Shown: positions 1 to 8,233, numbered from the stretch's first letter. The stretch: 64,000 nucleotides of DNA from Halopseudomonas pachastrellae (GCF_900114765.1 NZ_FOUD01000009.1:1-64000), one strand, 5' to 3'. Program-made: numbers and translations. Notes: generated by a model not told the origin, from the letters alone.

Positions 1-264
1 GGCAACGTTAACCTGAATCTCGCGCATTAACTGTCGTTCGCTGCGCACGCCGAACAGGTAGCCAATAAACAGCATCTTGAACAGAGTGACCGGGTCAATC
101 GCCGGGCGACCGTTGTCAGCACAATACAGGTGCTGGGTGGCAGGACGAATGAACTCGAAATCAATGTGCTGGGCGATCTTGCACAGCAGATGGTCAGCTG
201 GCACCAGTTCTTCGAGGGTGACCATCTCCAGCGCGTGTTGTTTGGGTGAAGGGGGGTTGAGCAT
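1..264 (-). CDS. IS1182-type transposase, N-terminal part (runs off the window)
   Basis: Reading the minus strand from ATG at 264 gives 88 codons open to the window edge. The protein has the DUF772-like N-terminus of IS1182/IS5-group transposases: a PADHLL segment near residue 23, then YCADNGRPAIDP and LFKMLFIGYLFG, ending in RSERQLMREIQVN. The DDE catalytic core lies outside the window. The gene is intact as far as it can be seen. Its start faces fbp, and the paired hairpins at 301-366 separate the two. The family call is from recalled consensus motifs; exact IS name and terminal repeat cannot be determined here. Confidence 0.8.
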   Translation of the reverse strand, partial: MLNPPSPKQHALEMVTLEELVPADHLLCKIAQHIDFEFIRPATQHLYCADNGRPAIDPVTLFKMLFIGYLFGVRSERQLMREIQVNVA

Positions 265-300
265 CGGGTTGGCCTGCGATAAACGACAACCCATTAAACA

Positions 301-329
301 AAAGCCCCCGCCTTTCGGCTAGGGGCTTT
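301..329. terminator. Bidirectional-looking hairpin beside the IS
   Basis: An 8-bp stem, AAAGCCCC at 301-308 with GGGGCTTT at 322-329, has an inner GCC/GGC pairing. It carries A and T tracts on both sides, so it could act on either strand. It lies just outside the transposase start and may belong to the IS end as protection against read-through from outside. Confidence 0.5.
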
Positions 330-341
330 GTCAGCAGTCTG

Positions 342-366
342 AGCCCCGCTTCGGCGGGGCTTTTTC
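342..366 (+). terminator. Rho-independent terminator upstream of fbp
   Basis: A GCCCCGC/GCGGGGC stem with a TTCG loop is followed by a T5 tract on the plus strand. No intact plus-strand gene ends just before it, so it may be the terminator of a gene lost or displaced by the IS insertion, or insulation for fbp. Confidence 0.7.
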
Positions 367-471
367 GTTGTCAGGTCGCATTGTTGGCATTGCCGGGGCT
401 ATTCGGGAGGCGAAGCGCTGCCGGAGCGGGTAAACTGTGCGCGATTTTACATTTCTCTCCGGAGCTTGCTC

Positions 472-1482
472 ATGTCCCGTGTATCTCTTAGCCGCTACCT
501 GATCGAACAGACGCGCAGTCACAATACCCCCGCCGATCTGCGTTTTCTTATCGAGGTGGTGGCGCGCGCCTGTAAGGAAATCAACCATGCCGTTTCCAAG
601 GGCGCGCTTGGCGGCGTGCTGGGCAGCATGGGCACCGAGAACGTGCAGGGCGAAGTACAGAAAAAGCTGGACGTGATCTCCAACGAGATTCTGCTTGAAG
701 CCAACGAGTGGGGCGGCCACCTGGCCGGCATGGCTTCTGAAGAGATGGACAACGCCTACCAGATTCCGGGCCAGTACCCCAAGGGCGCCTACCTGCTGGT
801 ATTCGACCCGCTGGATGGCTCCAGCAACATCGACGTCAACGTCTCGGTGGGTACCATCTTCTCGGTGCTGCGCTGCCCCGACAAGTATGTCGAGCAGACC
901 GGTAGCCTGGATGAGAAAGCCTTCCTGCAGCCGGGTACCGAGCAGGTGGCAGCCGGTTACGCCATCTACGGCCCGCAGACCATGTTGATTCTGACCCTGG
1001 GCGACAGTGTCATGGGCTTTACCCTTGACCGTGAAATGGGCAGCTTTGTGCTGACCCACGAGAACATGAAAGTACCGACCAGCACCGCCGAGTTCGCCAT
1101 CAACATGTCCAACCAGCGTCACTGGGAAGAGCCGGTCAAACGCTACGTGTCCGAACTGCTGGCTGGCGAAGAAGGCCCGCTGGAGAAGAACTACAACATG
1201 CGCTGGATTGCCTCGATGGTCGCCGATGTACACCGCATCCTGACCCGCGGCGGTCTGTTCATGTACCCGCGTGATGCCCGTGAGCCCGAGAAGCCGGGCA
1301 AGCTGCGCCTGATGTACGAGGCCAACCCTATGTCGATGCTGATCGAGCAGGCTGGCGGTGCCGCGACCAACGGCAGCCAGCGCATTCTCGATATCCAGCC
1401 CGAATCACTGCACCAGCGTGTTGCCGTGTTCCTGGGGTCGAAGGAAGAAGTCGAGCGTGTTACCGGCTATCACCAGGGCTGA
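472..1482 (+). CDS. fbp: Fructose-1,6-bisphosphatase class 1
   Basis: This cytoplasmic gluconeogenic enzyme hydrolyses fructose-1,6-bisphosphate to fructose-6-phosphate with Mg2+. The 336-residue protein has the usual class I length. It carries the metal and substrate motif [11 protein letters not shown] around residues 117-127, and the sugar-phosphate region with GGLFMYPRD and [17 protein letters not shown] near the C-terminus. The ATG at 472 is chosen over a TTG two codons upstream because it follows a GGAG ribosome site at about 461. The gene stands alone. An 8-bp hairpin (1492-1514) follows the stop, and a regulatory RNA gene lies beyond it. Confidence 0.97.
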   Translation: MSRVSLSRYLIEQTRSHNTPADLRFLIEVVARACKEINHAVSKGALGGVLGSMGTENVQGEVQKKLDVISNEILLEANEWGGHLAGMASEEMDNAYQIPGQYPKGAYLLVFDPLDGSSNIDVNVSVGTIFSVLRCPDKYVEQTGSLDEKAFLQPGTEQVAAGYAIYGPQTMLILTLGDSVMGFTLDREMGSFVLTHENMKVPTSTAEFAINMSNQRHWEEPVKRYVSELLAGEEGPLEKNYNMRWIASMVADVHRILTRGGLFMYPRDAREPEKPGKLRLMYEANPMSMLIEQAGGAATNGSQRILDIQPESLHQRVAVFLGSKEEVERVTGYHQG

Positions 1483-1491
1483 GCAGGAGCA

Positions 1492-1514
1492 GGCCAGCGG
1501 CTGTGGCGCTGGCC
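1492..1514 (+). terminator. Hairpin after fbp
   Basis: GGCCAGCG (1492-1499) pairs perfectly with CGCTGGCC (1507-1514) around a 7-nt loop, 9 nt after the fbp stop. There is no T tract, so it may be a weak terminator or an mRNA 3' stabiliser. Confidence 0.4.
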
Positions 1515-1517
1515 TGA

Positions 1518-1535
1518 TGTAAGCATTTGCTTACG
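1518..1535 (+). promoter_or_regulatory. GacA box upstream of the Rsm-type RNA
   Basis: TGTAAG-N6-CTTACG matches the upstream activating sequence known for GacA-controlled rsmX/Y/Z genes in Pseudomonas (TGTAAG-N6-CTTACA) at 11 of 12 defined positions. It ends about 57 bp before the predicted RNA start, a distance in keeping with known rsm promoters. A TAGTAT -10-like element lies at 1580-1585. Confidence 0.8.
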
Positions 1536-1591
1536 CGTTGTGATGGCGTTGGCCTATGGGCAGGCCCTGCGATGCTGCGTAGTATCAACCG

Positions 1592-1712
1592 TGCTAGGAG
1601 CATCGCAGGAAGCGACCAAAACAACAGGGAACAGGAACAGTGCCTTGGAGGCACCACGCATTAGGGATGATCAGGACTATTCTGCAAAACCTCGCCTCGG
1701 CGAGGTTTTTTC
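1592..1712 (+). ncRNA. Rsm-type regulatory RNA (RsmX/RsmY/RsmZ family)
   Basis: This RNA of about 120 nt is expected to sequester RsmA/CsrA and so relieve translational repression under GacS/GacA control. Seven GGA motifs are seen, at 1597, 1608, 1628, 1634, 1647, 1665 and 1674. Two sit in hairpin loops: stem TCGC/GCGA at 1603-1615 with loop AGGAA, and stem GTGCC/GGCAC at 1640-1654 with loop TTGGA. A strong terminator ends it at 1686-1711. A GacA box lies upstream at 1518-1535. Length, motif density, terminator and promoter all fit RsmX/Y/Z (known sizes about 119-127 nt). Which of the three it is cannot be decided. The 5' end is inferred from the -10-like TAGTAT. Confidence 0.85.
1686..1712 (+). 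terminator. Terminator of the Rsm-type RNA
   Basis: AAAACCTCGC/GCGAGGTTTT-type hairpin with a short loop and a T6 tract, directly after the last GGA motif. Confidence 0.85.
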
Positions 1713-1763
1713 TTGCCTGCGATTTATGCGGGGATACGGCGGTGCGCATCCCGGTTTTACTGC

Positions 1764-2537
1764 CTAGCCGCTGAAGCGGCAGCTCAGGCTGCCCAGCGAG
1801 CCCATGTCTACTTCTGCCAGATCGCCAGCGGCAACCGGCTGGATACCGGCCAGCGCGCCGGTCATGATCACATCACCAGCGCGCAGCGATTGCCCGGCCG
1901 CGACCATCTGATTGACCAGCCAGAGCGCTGCATCGAGCGGGTTGCCCATACTGCTGCCGGTATTGCCGTTGCCGACCTGCTCGCCGTTAAGCTTCAGCAC
2001 CACCGGCAGGTCATCCAGCGACAGGCTGTCTGCTGCCACGCATTGGCCCAGCACGTGAGCGCCAGAGGAGAGGTTGTCAGCGACCGCATCAGCCAGAGAC
2101 TTCGGCCAGCCGTCGTAGGCTGAATCACAGACCTCCAGTGCGGGCATCACGCCTTCGAGCGCGGCGATCAGTTCCGCGCGATCAGCGACAGGATCTTCGA
2201 TGTCGCGCGCCAGTCGCATGGCCACCTCAATCTCCAGCCGCGGCGCGATGAAATCAGCGTGCTTCAGGGTACTGCCGGCCTGATATTCGTTGGCCGCCAG
2301 GAGTACGCCGCGCAGCGGCTCGGCCACGCCAAGCGCCTGGCGGGCGCGGGCATCGGTCAGCCCGAGTTTGTAGCCGGCCGGGCGCTCACCCTGAAGCTGT
2401 CGTGTGATCAACGCGTGCTGTACCGCGTAGGCGGATGCCAGGTCGGTCAGCGCATATTCGCTGGCGATAGGGCCGCGGGGCGTGCCGCTGGCTCGGGCAT
2501 CCAGCAGCGCCTGCGCGGCCTGTTCGATAGTGCTCAT
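1764..2537 (-). CDS. 2-keto-4-pentenoate hydratase / fumarylacetoacetate hydrolase family protein
   Basis: The 257-residue protein belongs to the MhpD/HpcG-like FAH superfamily, Mg2+-dependent enzymes that hydrate or cleave unsaturated keto acids in catabolic pathways. Family landmarks are GYKLGLTD, the RLEIEVAM acidic metal-binding stretch, ALEVCDSAYDGW and the C-terminal GDVIMTGALAG. Its ATG overlaps the stop of the upstream dioxygenase gene as ATGA (2534-2537), so the two are translationally coupled. A divergent AraC gene beyond the dioxygenase is the likely regulator. The real substrate is unknown. It could be a decarboxylase rather than a hydratase. Confidence 0.85.
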   Translation of the reverse strand: MSTIEQAAQALLDARASGTPRGPIASEYALTDLASAYAVQHALITRQLQGERPAGYKLGLTDARARQALGVAEPLRGVLLAANEYQAGSTLKHADFIAPRLEIEVAMRLARDIEDPVADRAELIAALEGVMPALEVCDSAYDGWPKSLADAVADNLSSGAHVLGQCVAADSLSLDDLPVVLKLNGEQVGNGNTGSSMGNPLDAALWLVNQMVAAGQSLRAGDVIMTGALAGIQPVAAGDLAEVDMGSLGSLSCRFSG

Positions 2538-3442
2538 GCAGTGTCTCCTCGACTCGGCTGTTCGCCGACAACAGTGGTGCGGAACATCTCGCGGCGCTTG
2601 CCAAAGTAGTCTGAAATGGGCTGGTGCCAGACGCAGCGGTTGTCCCAGATCGCCAGTGTGCCCGGCGTCCAGCGCATACGGCAAGTAAAGGCCGGGGCCG
2701 CCGCCACGCTGAACAGGTAGTCGAGTAGTGGGCGAGATTCTTCCGGCTTCATACCAGCGATGCCGAGGGTATAGGCGGGGTTGGCGAACAGCACTTCACG
2801 GCCGGTTTCCGGGTGGCGAGTGATCAGCGGGTGGGTGCGCACATCATCATCGACGGCTTTGCCGTAGTGGATGTTCATGTTCTCGATGCCGTCGTTGTGA
2901 CGGGCGTTGGGGCCGTAGCCAAACTCGGGGCTGTGGATGCCGTCGAGCTGTCGCAATAGGGCTCGCAGGGTCGGAGACAGCCACTCGCAGGCCAGATACA
3001 TGTTGTTGAACAGCGTGTCACCGCCGCTTTCCGGTACATCGTGCCCGTACAACAGGGTAAAGGCGGGCGGGCGCTCCTGAAAGGACCAGTCGCTGTGCCA
3101 AGCGCCACCGAACACGAATGGATTGCCTTCGCCAGCCTCCTTGAGCACATGTACCACATGGGGATGATCGGCCATGGGCTGAACGTAGGGCTCCTTGCCG
3201 AATTCACCGAAGCGCTGGGTGACAGCTTCGAGCTGCTCGACGGTCAGGTTCTGATCGCGAATGTAAAGTACGCCGTGGTCCATCAGCGCCTGGCGCAGGG
3301 CAGCCTGGCCGGCGTCGCTGAGGTTGTTGAGGTCGATGTCGTAGATGTCGGCCCCGAGGGAGCCGGCAACCGGCACGGTGCGGAAGTAGTCGCTGGGGCG
3401 GGCCTGATTGTTTTTTGCGGTGGTGTAGAAGAACTCGGGCAT
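2534..3442 (-). CDS. TauD/TfdA-family Fe(II)/2-oxoglutarate dioxygenase
   Basis: The family couples 2-oxoglutarate decarboxylation to substrate hydroxylation in the cytoplasm, often to release sulfite or break ether bonds. The 302-residue protein carries the iron facial triad: H116 and D118 in WHSDWSF, and a distal His near 273 in NRCVWHQP. Arg residues about 10 further on (KRREMFR) are suited to bind 2-oxoglutarate. The ATG at 3442 is chosen because the longer reading frame upstream has no family homology and enters the regulatory region. It is the first gene of a two-gene operon with the hydratase and is divergent from an AraC regulator. The substrate is unknown. Confidence 0.88.
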   Translation of the reverse strand: MPEFFYTTAKNNQARPSDYFRTVPVAGSLGADIYDIDLNNLSDAGQAALRQALMDHGVLYIRDQNLTVEQLEAVTQRFGEFGKEPYVQPMADHPHVVHVLKEAGEGNPFVFGGAWHSDWSFQERPPAFTLLYGHDVPESGGDTLFNNMYLACEWLSPTLRALLRQLDGIHSPEFGYGPNARHNDGIENMNIHYGKAVDDDVRTHPLITRHPETGREVLFANPAYTLGIAGMKPEESRPLLDYLFSVAAAPAFTCRMRWTPGTLAIWDNRCVWHQPISDYFGKRREMFRTTVVGEQPSRGDTA

Positions 3443-3483
3443 GGCAGTCACCTGCAATCGTCTGTCTTGTTGTTGTTTGTGTT

Positions 3484-3557
3484 CTGCCAGGCAAGATTGC
3501 CTCTGCCAGCGATCTGTATCCATGATAGTGTCTGCCATGACATGACAATAACTGCCA
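3484..3557. promoter_or_regulatory. Four direct CTGCCA repeats, candidate AraC operators
   Basis: CTGCCA occurs at 3484, 3503, 3532 and 3552 in the 125-bp space between the dioxygenase and the divergent AraC gene. The spacings of 19, 29 and 20 bp suggest two tandem pairs. Direct repeats about two helical turns apart are typical of AraC-family binding. The assignment is inferred. Confidence 0.5.
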
Positions 3558-3567
3558 CGAGGCCTGC

Positions 3568-4638
3568 ATGAACTGGCGTGAGGTACGCGATGCCACCAAT
3601 GTGCGCTATCTGCTGCGCACGGCCCGCAACCTGGGCCTCTCGGTGGAAGCCTGTCTGCAGGGCAGTGGGCTGGATGAGGCGATGCTCGGTGCCGGGGGGC
3701 GAGTGCGGATTCAGCGCTGGCAGGAGCTGGCGGTCATCCGCAATCTGGTGGCGCTGCACCCAAAACCGGGGTTGGGTATTCGGGTCGGCGGGTGCTACCA
3801 GCTGACCAGCCTGGGGCTGCTGGGTTACACCATGCTGGCCTGTCGAAACCTGCACGAAGCCTTGCTGGTCAGCACGCAGTTTCGGGAGCTGACGCTGTCG
3901 ATTTGCCCGGTTCAGGTGCTGCCGTTCGACGGCGGCGTACGCATGAGCCTGGATCACAGCGTGCTGCCGCTGGATGCGCAGGATATGGTTGCCGAGCGCG
4001 GCCTGGCGGTCTGGAAGCGTATTTTTGCTGAGTTGCTGCAGCGCCCCTTTGTGCCTGTGCGGGTTGAGCTGGCGTTGTCGCGCCCGGCGCCGGTTGAGTA
4101 TTACCAGTCCTACTTCGAGTGCCCGGTGGTGATCGGTGCTGCCAGCAATGCTGTACTGATTGCCGACGCGGATCTTGCCAGCGAGCTGCCGCTTGCCAAC
4201 GTGCTTACGCGCAACGCCTGCGCGGCCTTGTGTCGGCAGCTGTGCGACGGGCTGGAGGATGTGGTCTCGCCGCTGGCAAGGCAGGTGCTGCAGGTGTTGA
4301 TCAGTCATTCGGGTAAGCTGCCGCTGGCGGCCGAGGTGGCGGCGACGCTGGGTATTTCCGAGCGCTCCCTGCATCGGCGGCTGGCGGCGGAAGGGCAGCC
4401 TTTTCGCCAACTGGACGAGCGGGTGCGCGGACGCTTGGCCGAGCGGCTGCTCGGTGATAGCGACCTTAGCCTGGATGCGATTGCTGTGCAGCTGGGGTAC
4501 AGCGAAGCGGCCAGTTTCTCCCGTGCGTTCAAGCGTTGGACCGGGCTGGCACCCTCGCGCTGGCGAGCGGCCCAGCGCGAGGCTGGCCCAAGCCTGAATG
4601 CGCCTTCGATCACAGAACTTTCGTCTCCCTCCAGTTGA
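3568..4638 (+). CDS. AraC-family transcriptional regulator (arabinose-binding-like N-terminal domain)
   Basis: The 356-residue protein has an N-terminal ligand domain of the PF12625 type (residues about 15-200, with LGLLGYTMLACRNLHEAL). A C-terminal double helix-turn-helix follows (about 255-335), including LGISERSLHRRLAAEG and the signature IAVQLGYSEAASFSRAFKRW. Proteins of this layout (OruR, GbdR-like relatives) respond to small catabolic ligands. It is divergent from the dioxygenase-hydratase operon, 125 bp away, and is most likely its ligand-dependent activator. The CTGCCA repeats between them are the candidate sites. The ligand is unknown. Confidence 0.9.
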   Translation: MNWREVRDATNVRYLLRTARNLGLSVEACLQGSGLDEAMLGAGGRVRIQRWQELAVIRNLVALHPKPGLGIRVGGCYQLTSLGLLGYTMLACRNLHEALLVSTQFRELTLSICPVQVLPFDGGVRMSLDHSVLPLDAQDMVAERGLAVWKRIFAELLQRPFVPVRVELALSRPAPVEYYQSYFECPVVIGAASNAVLIADADLASELPLANVLTRNACAALCRQLCDGLEDVVSPLARQVLQVLISHSGKLPLAAEVAATLGISERSLHRRLAAEGQPFRQLDERVRGRLAERLLGDSDLSLDAIAVQLGYSEAASFSRAFKRWTGLAPSRWRAAQREAGPSLNAPSITELSSPSS

Positions 4639-4746
4639 TCGGCTCATTGGCGAGACAGCCGTCTGTTCCAGTCTATACTGGTCTGGTCGCCTGCATGCGC
4701 GCGGGCGCTTCAGGCAGTCCACCGACGTTGGATAAGGAGTTTTTCT

Positions 4747-5085
4747 ATGGCTGGTTGGTATGAACTGAGCAAGAGTACGGACGGGCAGTTTCGCTTTGTC
4801 CTCAAGGCTGGCAACGCCGAAACCATTCTCACCAGTGAGCTGTACACCACGCGAGCCAGCGCCGAGAACGGTATCGCGTCAGTGCAGAAGAACTGCAGTG
4901 ACGACGGGCGCTATGAGCGCAAGGAGGCGAAGGACGGGCGCCACTTCTTCAATCTCAAGGCGGCCAATCATCAGGTGATTGGCACCAGTCAGATGTATGC
5001 GGCAGCGGCCAATTGCGAGAAGGGCATCGAGTCGGTCAAGAACAACGGCACCAGCGATACCATCAAGGACAAGACGGATAGCTGA
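4747..5085 (+). CDS. YegP-family DUF1508 protein
   Basis: The 112-residue cytoplasmic protein has two tandem DUF1508 repeats, about residues 4-50 and 55-102. Each has the F-L/KAxN...S..Y....A..GI.SV+KN pattern. A good ribosome site (AAGGAG) lies 8 nt before the ATG. A TATACT -10-like hexamer is at 4674-4679. The gene is monocistronic and ends 3 bp before the convergent esterase gene. The molecular role of this family is not established. Confidence 0.93.
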   Translation: MAGWYELSKSTDGQFRFVLKAGNAETILTSELYTTRASAENGIASVQKNCSDDGRYERKEAKDGRHFFNLKAANHQVIGTSQMYAAAANCEKGIESVKNNGTSDTIKDKTDS

Positions 5086-5088
5086 GTG

Positions 5089-6000
5089 TCACGGTGACGT
5101 TGGCTGCACGGCGAAGTCGAGAACGCGCAGACTGGTCACCAGGGCGCTGGCACCATGATCAGCGCCCGGAATCAGCAGCAGTTCGCTGTCCAGTTTCTTG
5201 CCGGTAAGCGGCTGCAGCTGAGTAAACAGCGCCTTGACGTTACTGACCATTCGCCGTTGGCGCAGCAGGGCAGTGCGTTGATCTCCTCCAGCATCGGCGG
5301 ATGGCTCCTCTGCCAAGCCTACCGACAGCAGCAGTCGCAGTTTCCTTGGCTGGCCTTCGGTATTTCCCACAAATGACGGCACGGCTTCCAGCAGGCTGTG
5401 CTGGTCCCACCAGATCGATGGGCTGGCAGCGACATAGCCGCTGAAGCTGGCTGGTGAGTGCAGCAGCACATGCAGGGTGAATAGCCCGCCGTAGGAGTGA
5501 CCGAACAGCGTCTGCCGTGACTGATCTACCGAGTACTGCGCGGCGATCAGTGGTTTGATCTCTTCCTCGATCACGCGGGCAAAGTCGTCGGCGTCACGCT
5601 GTCGGTCGGGTTCGACTTCAGTGTGGCGTGGGCTCGGGGTGTAGTCCTGCGCCCGGGCAGGCATGTCGTACAACCCCTCGACCGGATAGCCGATACCGAC
5701 AACCAGCACGGGCTCGGCGCCGCTGCGTTCGGCGCGCAGGTCAGCGGCTCGCGCCTGCATCGCCAAGGCCGGGAACAGCGCGTTGCCATCAAGCACGTAG
5801 AGCACAGGCCAGCCTGCAGCTGGCGCAGGGGTGCTTGGTGCCGACACAAACAGACGATACCGGGTATCGGTGATACGCGATTGCAGATCACGCTGCACGC
5901 TCTGGCTCAGCTGCGCTGGCTGCCATTGCAGGGGGGCTGCGCTGGCAACTGGGGTGTTCAGAGCGGCGGCGGTCAGCAGTGTCATCAGCAGGCGTCTCAT
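5089..6000 (-). CDS. IroE/BesA-like alpha/beta hydrolase, probable ferric-siderophore esterase
   Basis: The 303-residue protein has a cleavable signal peptide (about residues 1-22), so it is periplasmic. It belongs to the putative esterase family that includes IroE and BesA, which hydrolyse tri-catecholate trilactone siderophores to free iron. The nucleophile elbow is GHSYGG with S169; the likely catalytic His lies in GADHG near the C-terminus. It lies 13 bp downstream of a FepA/PfeA-type receptor on the same strand, which supports a siderophore-hydrolysis role. PfeE of P. aeruginosa is the functional parallel recalled. Substrate is inferred from context. Confidence 0.85.
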   Translation of the reverse strand: MRRLLMTLLTAAALNTPVASAAPLQWQPAQLSQSVQRDLQSRITDTRYRLFVSAPSTPAPAAGWPVLYVLDGNALFPALAMQARAADLRAERSGAEPVLVVGIGYPVEGLYDMPARAQDYTPSPRHTEVEPDRQRDADDFARVIEEEIKPLIAAQYSVDQSRQTLFGHSYGGLFTLHVLLHSPASFSGYVAASPSIWWDQHSLLEAVPSFVGNTEGQPRKLRLLLSVGLAEEPSADAGGDQRTALLRQRRMVSNVKALFTQLQPLTGKKLDSELLLIPGADHGASALVTSLRVLDFAVQPTSP

Positions 6001-6013
6001 CGGCAGGCTCGGC

Positions 6014-8233
6014 TCAGAACGACGTGCTCAAGCTGGTGTAGAACGCCCGGCCCGGCTCGTTGTAGGTGTAGGCCCCGGCCACGTTGCTGTTACCCTCGCG
6101 ATACAGTCGCTTGTCGAACAGGTTGCTGATGCCGGCGGTGACGCTCAGGTTGTCGCTGAAGGCGTAGCGGCCGCTAACACCCACCAGCGCATAGGGCGAG
6201 ATCTCGCGGCGCGCGTCGCCGGTCAGCACATTGCCCTGGTAGTCGAGCTTGCCAGGGCTCTGCTTGCCGTACCAGGTCACGGTGGCCTGGGTCGAAAGTG
6301 GCTGAGTGACCTGCCAGTCGAGCGTCGAGTTGATGGTGTACTCGGGGATGATCGACAGCGGTTCGCCGGTCTCGCGGTTCTCTGAACGCAGCATCCAGGT
6401 GAAGTTGGTGTTCCAGCTGACCTGCTGGCTGACCGGCACGTTCAGGGTGCCTTCCAGGCCTTCGACGATGGCCTCGGGCACGTTGCTCCACTGGAACACA
6501 TCCGCGTCGGCATAGCTCGGGTTGCTGCCGCCGGTTGCGCTGCTGACTACCGTGCGGCCGGACTCGATCTTGTCCTTGTAGTCGTTGCGGAACCAGGTCA
6601 CGCCGGCCAGCCAGTCGCCGCGGCGAAATTCGATACCGATTTCCTTGTTGATGCTGCTCTCGGCGTCCAGGTCTTCGTTACCCATCAGATAGCATGAGCC
6701 ACCGCCGCCCCAGCAGCCGTTGCCGCGGCTGTAAAGCAGGTAGTTGGGGTTGCTCTGGTACAGGTTGGGCGCCTTGTACGCGCGGGCAATGCCGGCTTTC
6801 AGGGTGAACTCGTCGTTGAGCGCCTGGGACAGGTTCAGCGAGGGGCTCCAGTTGCTGCCGGTCAGGCTGTGGTGGTCGAAACGCAGGCCCGGGGTAAGGG
6901 TGGTGCCGGGGCGCAGCTCGATGTTGCTTTCGACAAACAGCGAGGCAATCTGGGCGTCGGTCTTGGTGTCGCGGTCGGTACCGGAGAGGCCGGGCACCTC
7001 ACCCGCTTCGGTGGTGGTCTGGGTGTTGGAGAAGGGGTCGTCCATGCGCTGATCAACCCACTCGGCACCCAGCGTCAGCATCTGGTCCAGCCAACCGTTG
7101 AGCGGCAGGTTGACCTCGCTGTGGGCGGTCAGGGTGTCCAGCTCGATAGTGCCGAAATCGGTGCTGGTGATGCTGCCTTCCGGACCGCCGGCCAGGCCTT
7201 CCTGTAGACGGCGGTTGCGGGTGTTTTCGTACTGCAGGTAGTTCAGCGTCGAGCCGAAGTCCCAGTCGCCATGGTGGGTGATGGCGTAGGTCTGGCGATA
7301 GATAATGTTGGTTTCGCGGCCAAGCCAGGGTGAGCGCCGAGCTTCCAGGGCGGCTGAGTCGACGTTGTTCATGCTGTCGCCTGCGTAGATGTTGCCCTGA
7401 CGGCTGTAGCCGGCTTCCAGATCCAGCGTCTGGCGGTCGGTCAGCGCCCAGCTGAGCAGCCCGTTGATGTCCTTGTTGCGCACGCCCTCACGTCCCGCGG
7501 TGGCTTGATTGGGCACGGTGTGGCCGTCGTTGATGTCCGCGTCGTCCATCTCTGATTTGGCGACGTTGCCGTACACGCGGTAGGACAGGTTGTCTGTCAG
7601 CGGGCCGCTAAGGCCAAAGTTGGCGCGTTCGCTACCGCCTTCCTCGTCATGTTGGGCGAAACTCTTGTACAGCGTCAGGTTACCGTGATGCTCGGCCTGT
7701 GGGCCCTTGGTAATAATGTTGACCACGCCACCAGCCGCACCGTTGCCGTAGCGCGCCGCTGCCGGGCCGCGCAGCACTTCAATGCGTTCGATCTGCTCGG
7801 CAGGTACCCAGTTGCTGTCGCCGCGGGTGTCACGGTCGCCGCGCCAGCCGTAGCGCACCGAGTTGCGCGAGGTGACGGGTTTGCCGTCGACCAGAATCAG
7901 GGTGTTTTCCGGGCCCATGCCGCGGATGTCGATCTGGCGGTTGTTACCGCGTGCGCCGGAGCCACTGTTGCCGGTCAGGTTGACGCCAGGCTGTTTGCGC
8001 AGCAGCTCGGCGATGTCGTTCGCCGGGGGCTGGCGGGCGATGTCCTCGGCGTCAATGATAGAAACGCCGGGCGCCTGTTTCAGTTCTTCCTGGGCGGTGG
8101 CAATGACGTCCAGGGTCTCCAGCTCCAGAGCACCGCCGGTCTGCGCATGGGCAACGGGCAGGCCCGTGGCGAGTACCACGGCGGCGGCGAGCTGGCTTGG
8201 ACGAAAGCGGAAAAGATAGCGTGCCTGACTCAT
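6014..8233 (-). CDS. TonB-dependent catecholate siderophore receptor (FepA/PfeA/PirA type)
   Basis: This outer-membrane receptor imports ferric catecholate siderophores using TonB energy. The 739-residue protein has a signal peptide (1-30, ending AHA), a TonB-box-like segment around LETLDVIAT, and a plug domain with RQIDIRGMGPENTLILVDGKP and RIEVLRGPAAARYG. The long beta-barrel ends in the canonical terminal Phe (YTSLSTSF). A Cys pair in an extracellular loop (GCWGGGGSCY) is as in FepA. A TATAAT -10 element (minus, 8292-8297) and a Fur-box-like palindrome (8300-8318) lie 60-85 bp upstream. The esterase follows; a PchR-like regulator is divergent. Enterobactin-type specificity is likely but not proven. 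Confidence 0.93.
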   Translation of the reverse strand: MSQARYLFRFRPSQLAAAVVLATGLPVAHAQTGGALELETLDVIATAQEELKQAPGVSIIDAEDIARQPPANDIAELLRKQPGVNLTGNSGSGARGNNRQIDIRGMGPENTLILVDGKPVTSRNSVRYGWRGDRDTRGDSNWVPAEQIERIEVLRGPAAARYGNGAAGGVVNIITKGPQAEHHGNLTLYKSFAQHDEEGGSERANFGLSGPLTDNLSYRVYGNVAKSEMDDADINDGHTVPNQATAGREGVRNKDINGLLSWALTDRQTLDLEAGYSRQGNIYAGDSMNNVDSAALEARRSPWLGRETNIIYRQTYAITHHGDWDFGSTLNYLQYENTRNRRLQEGLAGGPEGSITSTDFGTIELDTLTAHSEVNLPLNGWLDQMLTLGAEWVDQRMDDPFSNTQTTTEAGEVPGLSGTDRDTKTDAQIASLFVESNIELRPGTTLTPGLRFDHHSLTGSNWSPSLNLSQALNDEFTLKAGIARAYKAPNLYQSNPNYLLYSRGNGCWGGGGSCYLMGNEDLDAESSINKEIGIEFRRGDWLAGVTWFRNDYKDKIESGRTVVSSATGGSNPSYADADVFQWSNVPEAIVEGLEGTLNVPVSQQVSWNTNFTWMLRSENRETGEPLSIIPEYTINSTLDWQVTQPLSTQATVTWYGKQSPGKLDYQGNVLTGDARREISPYALVGVSGRYAFSDNLSVTAGISNLFDKRLYREGNSNVAGAYTYNEPGRAFYTSLSTSF

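Noticed and set aside
3448-4722. A 424-codon frame antisense to the AraC regulator
   Set aside because: Low-complexity Gln/Arg-rich translation. It also runs through the divergent promoter region.
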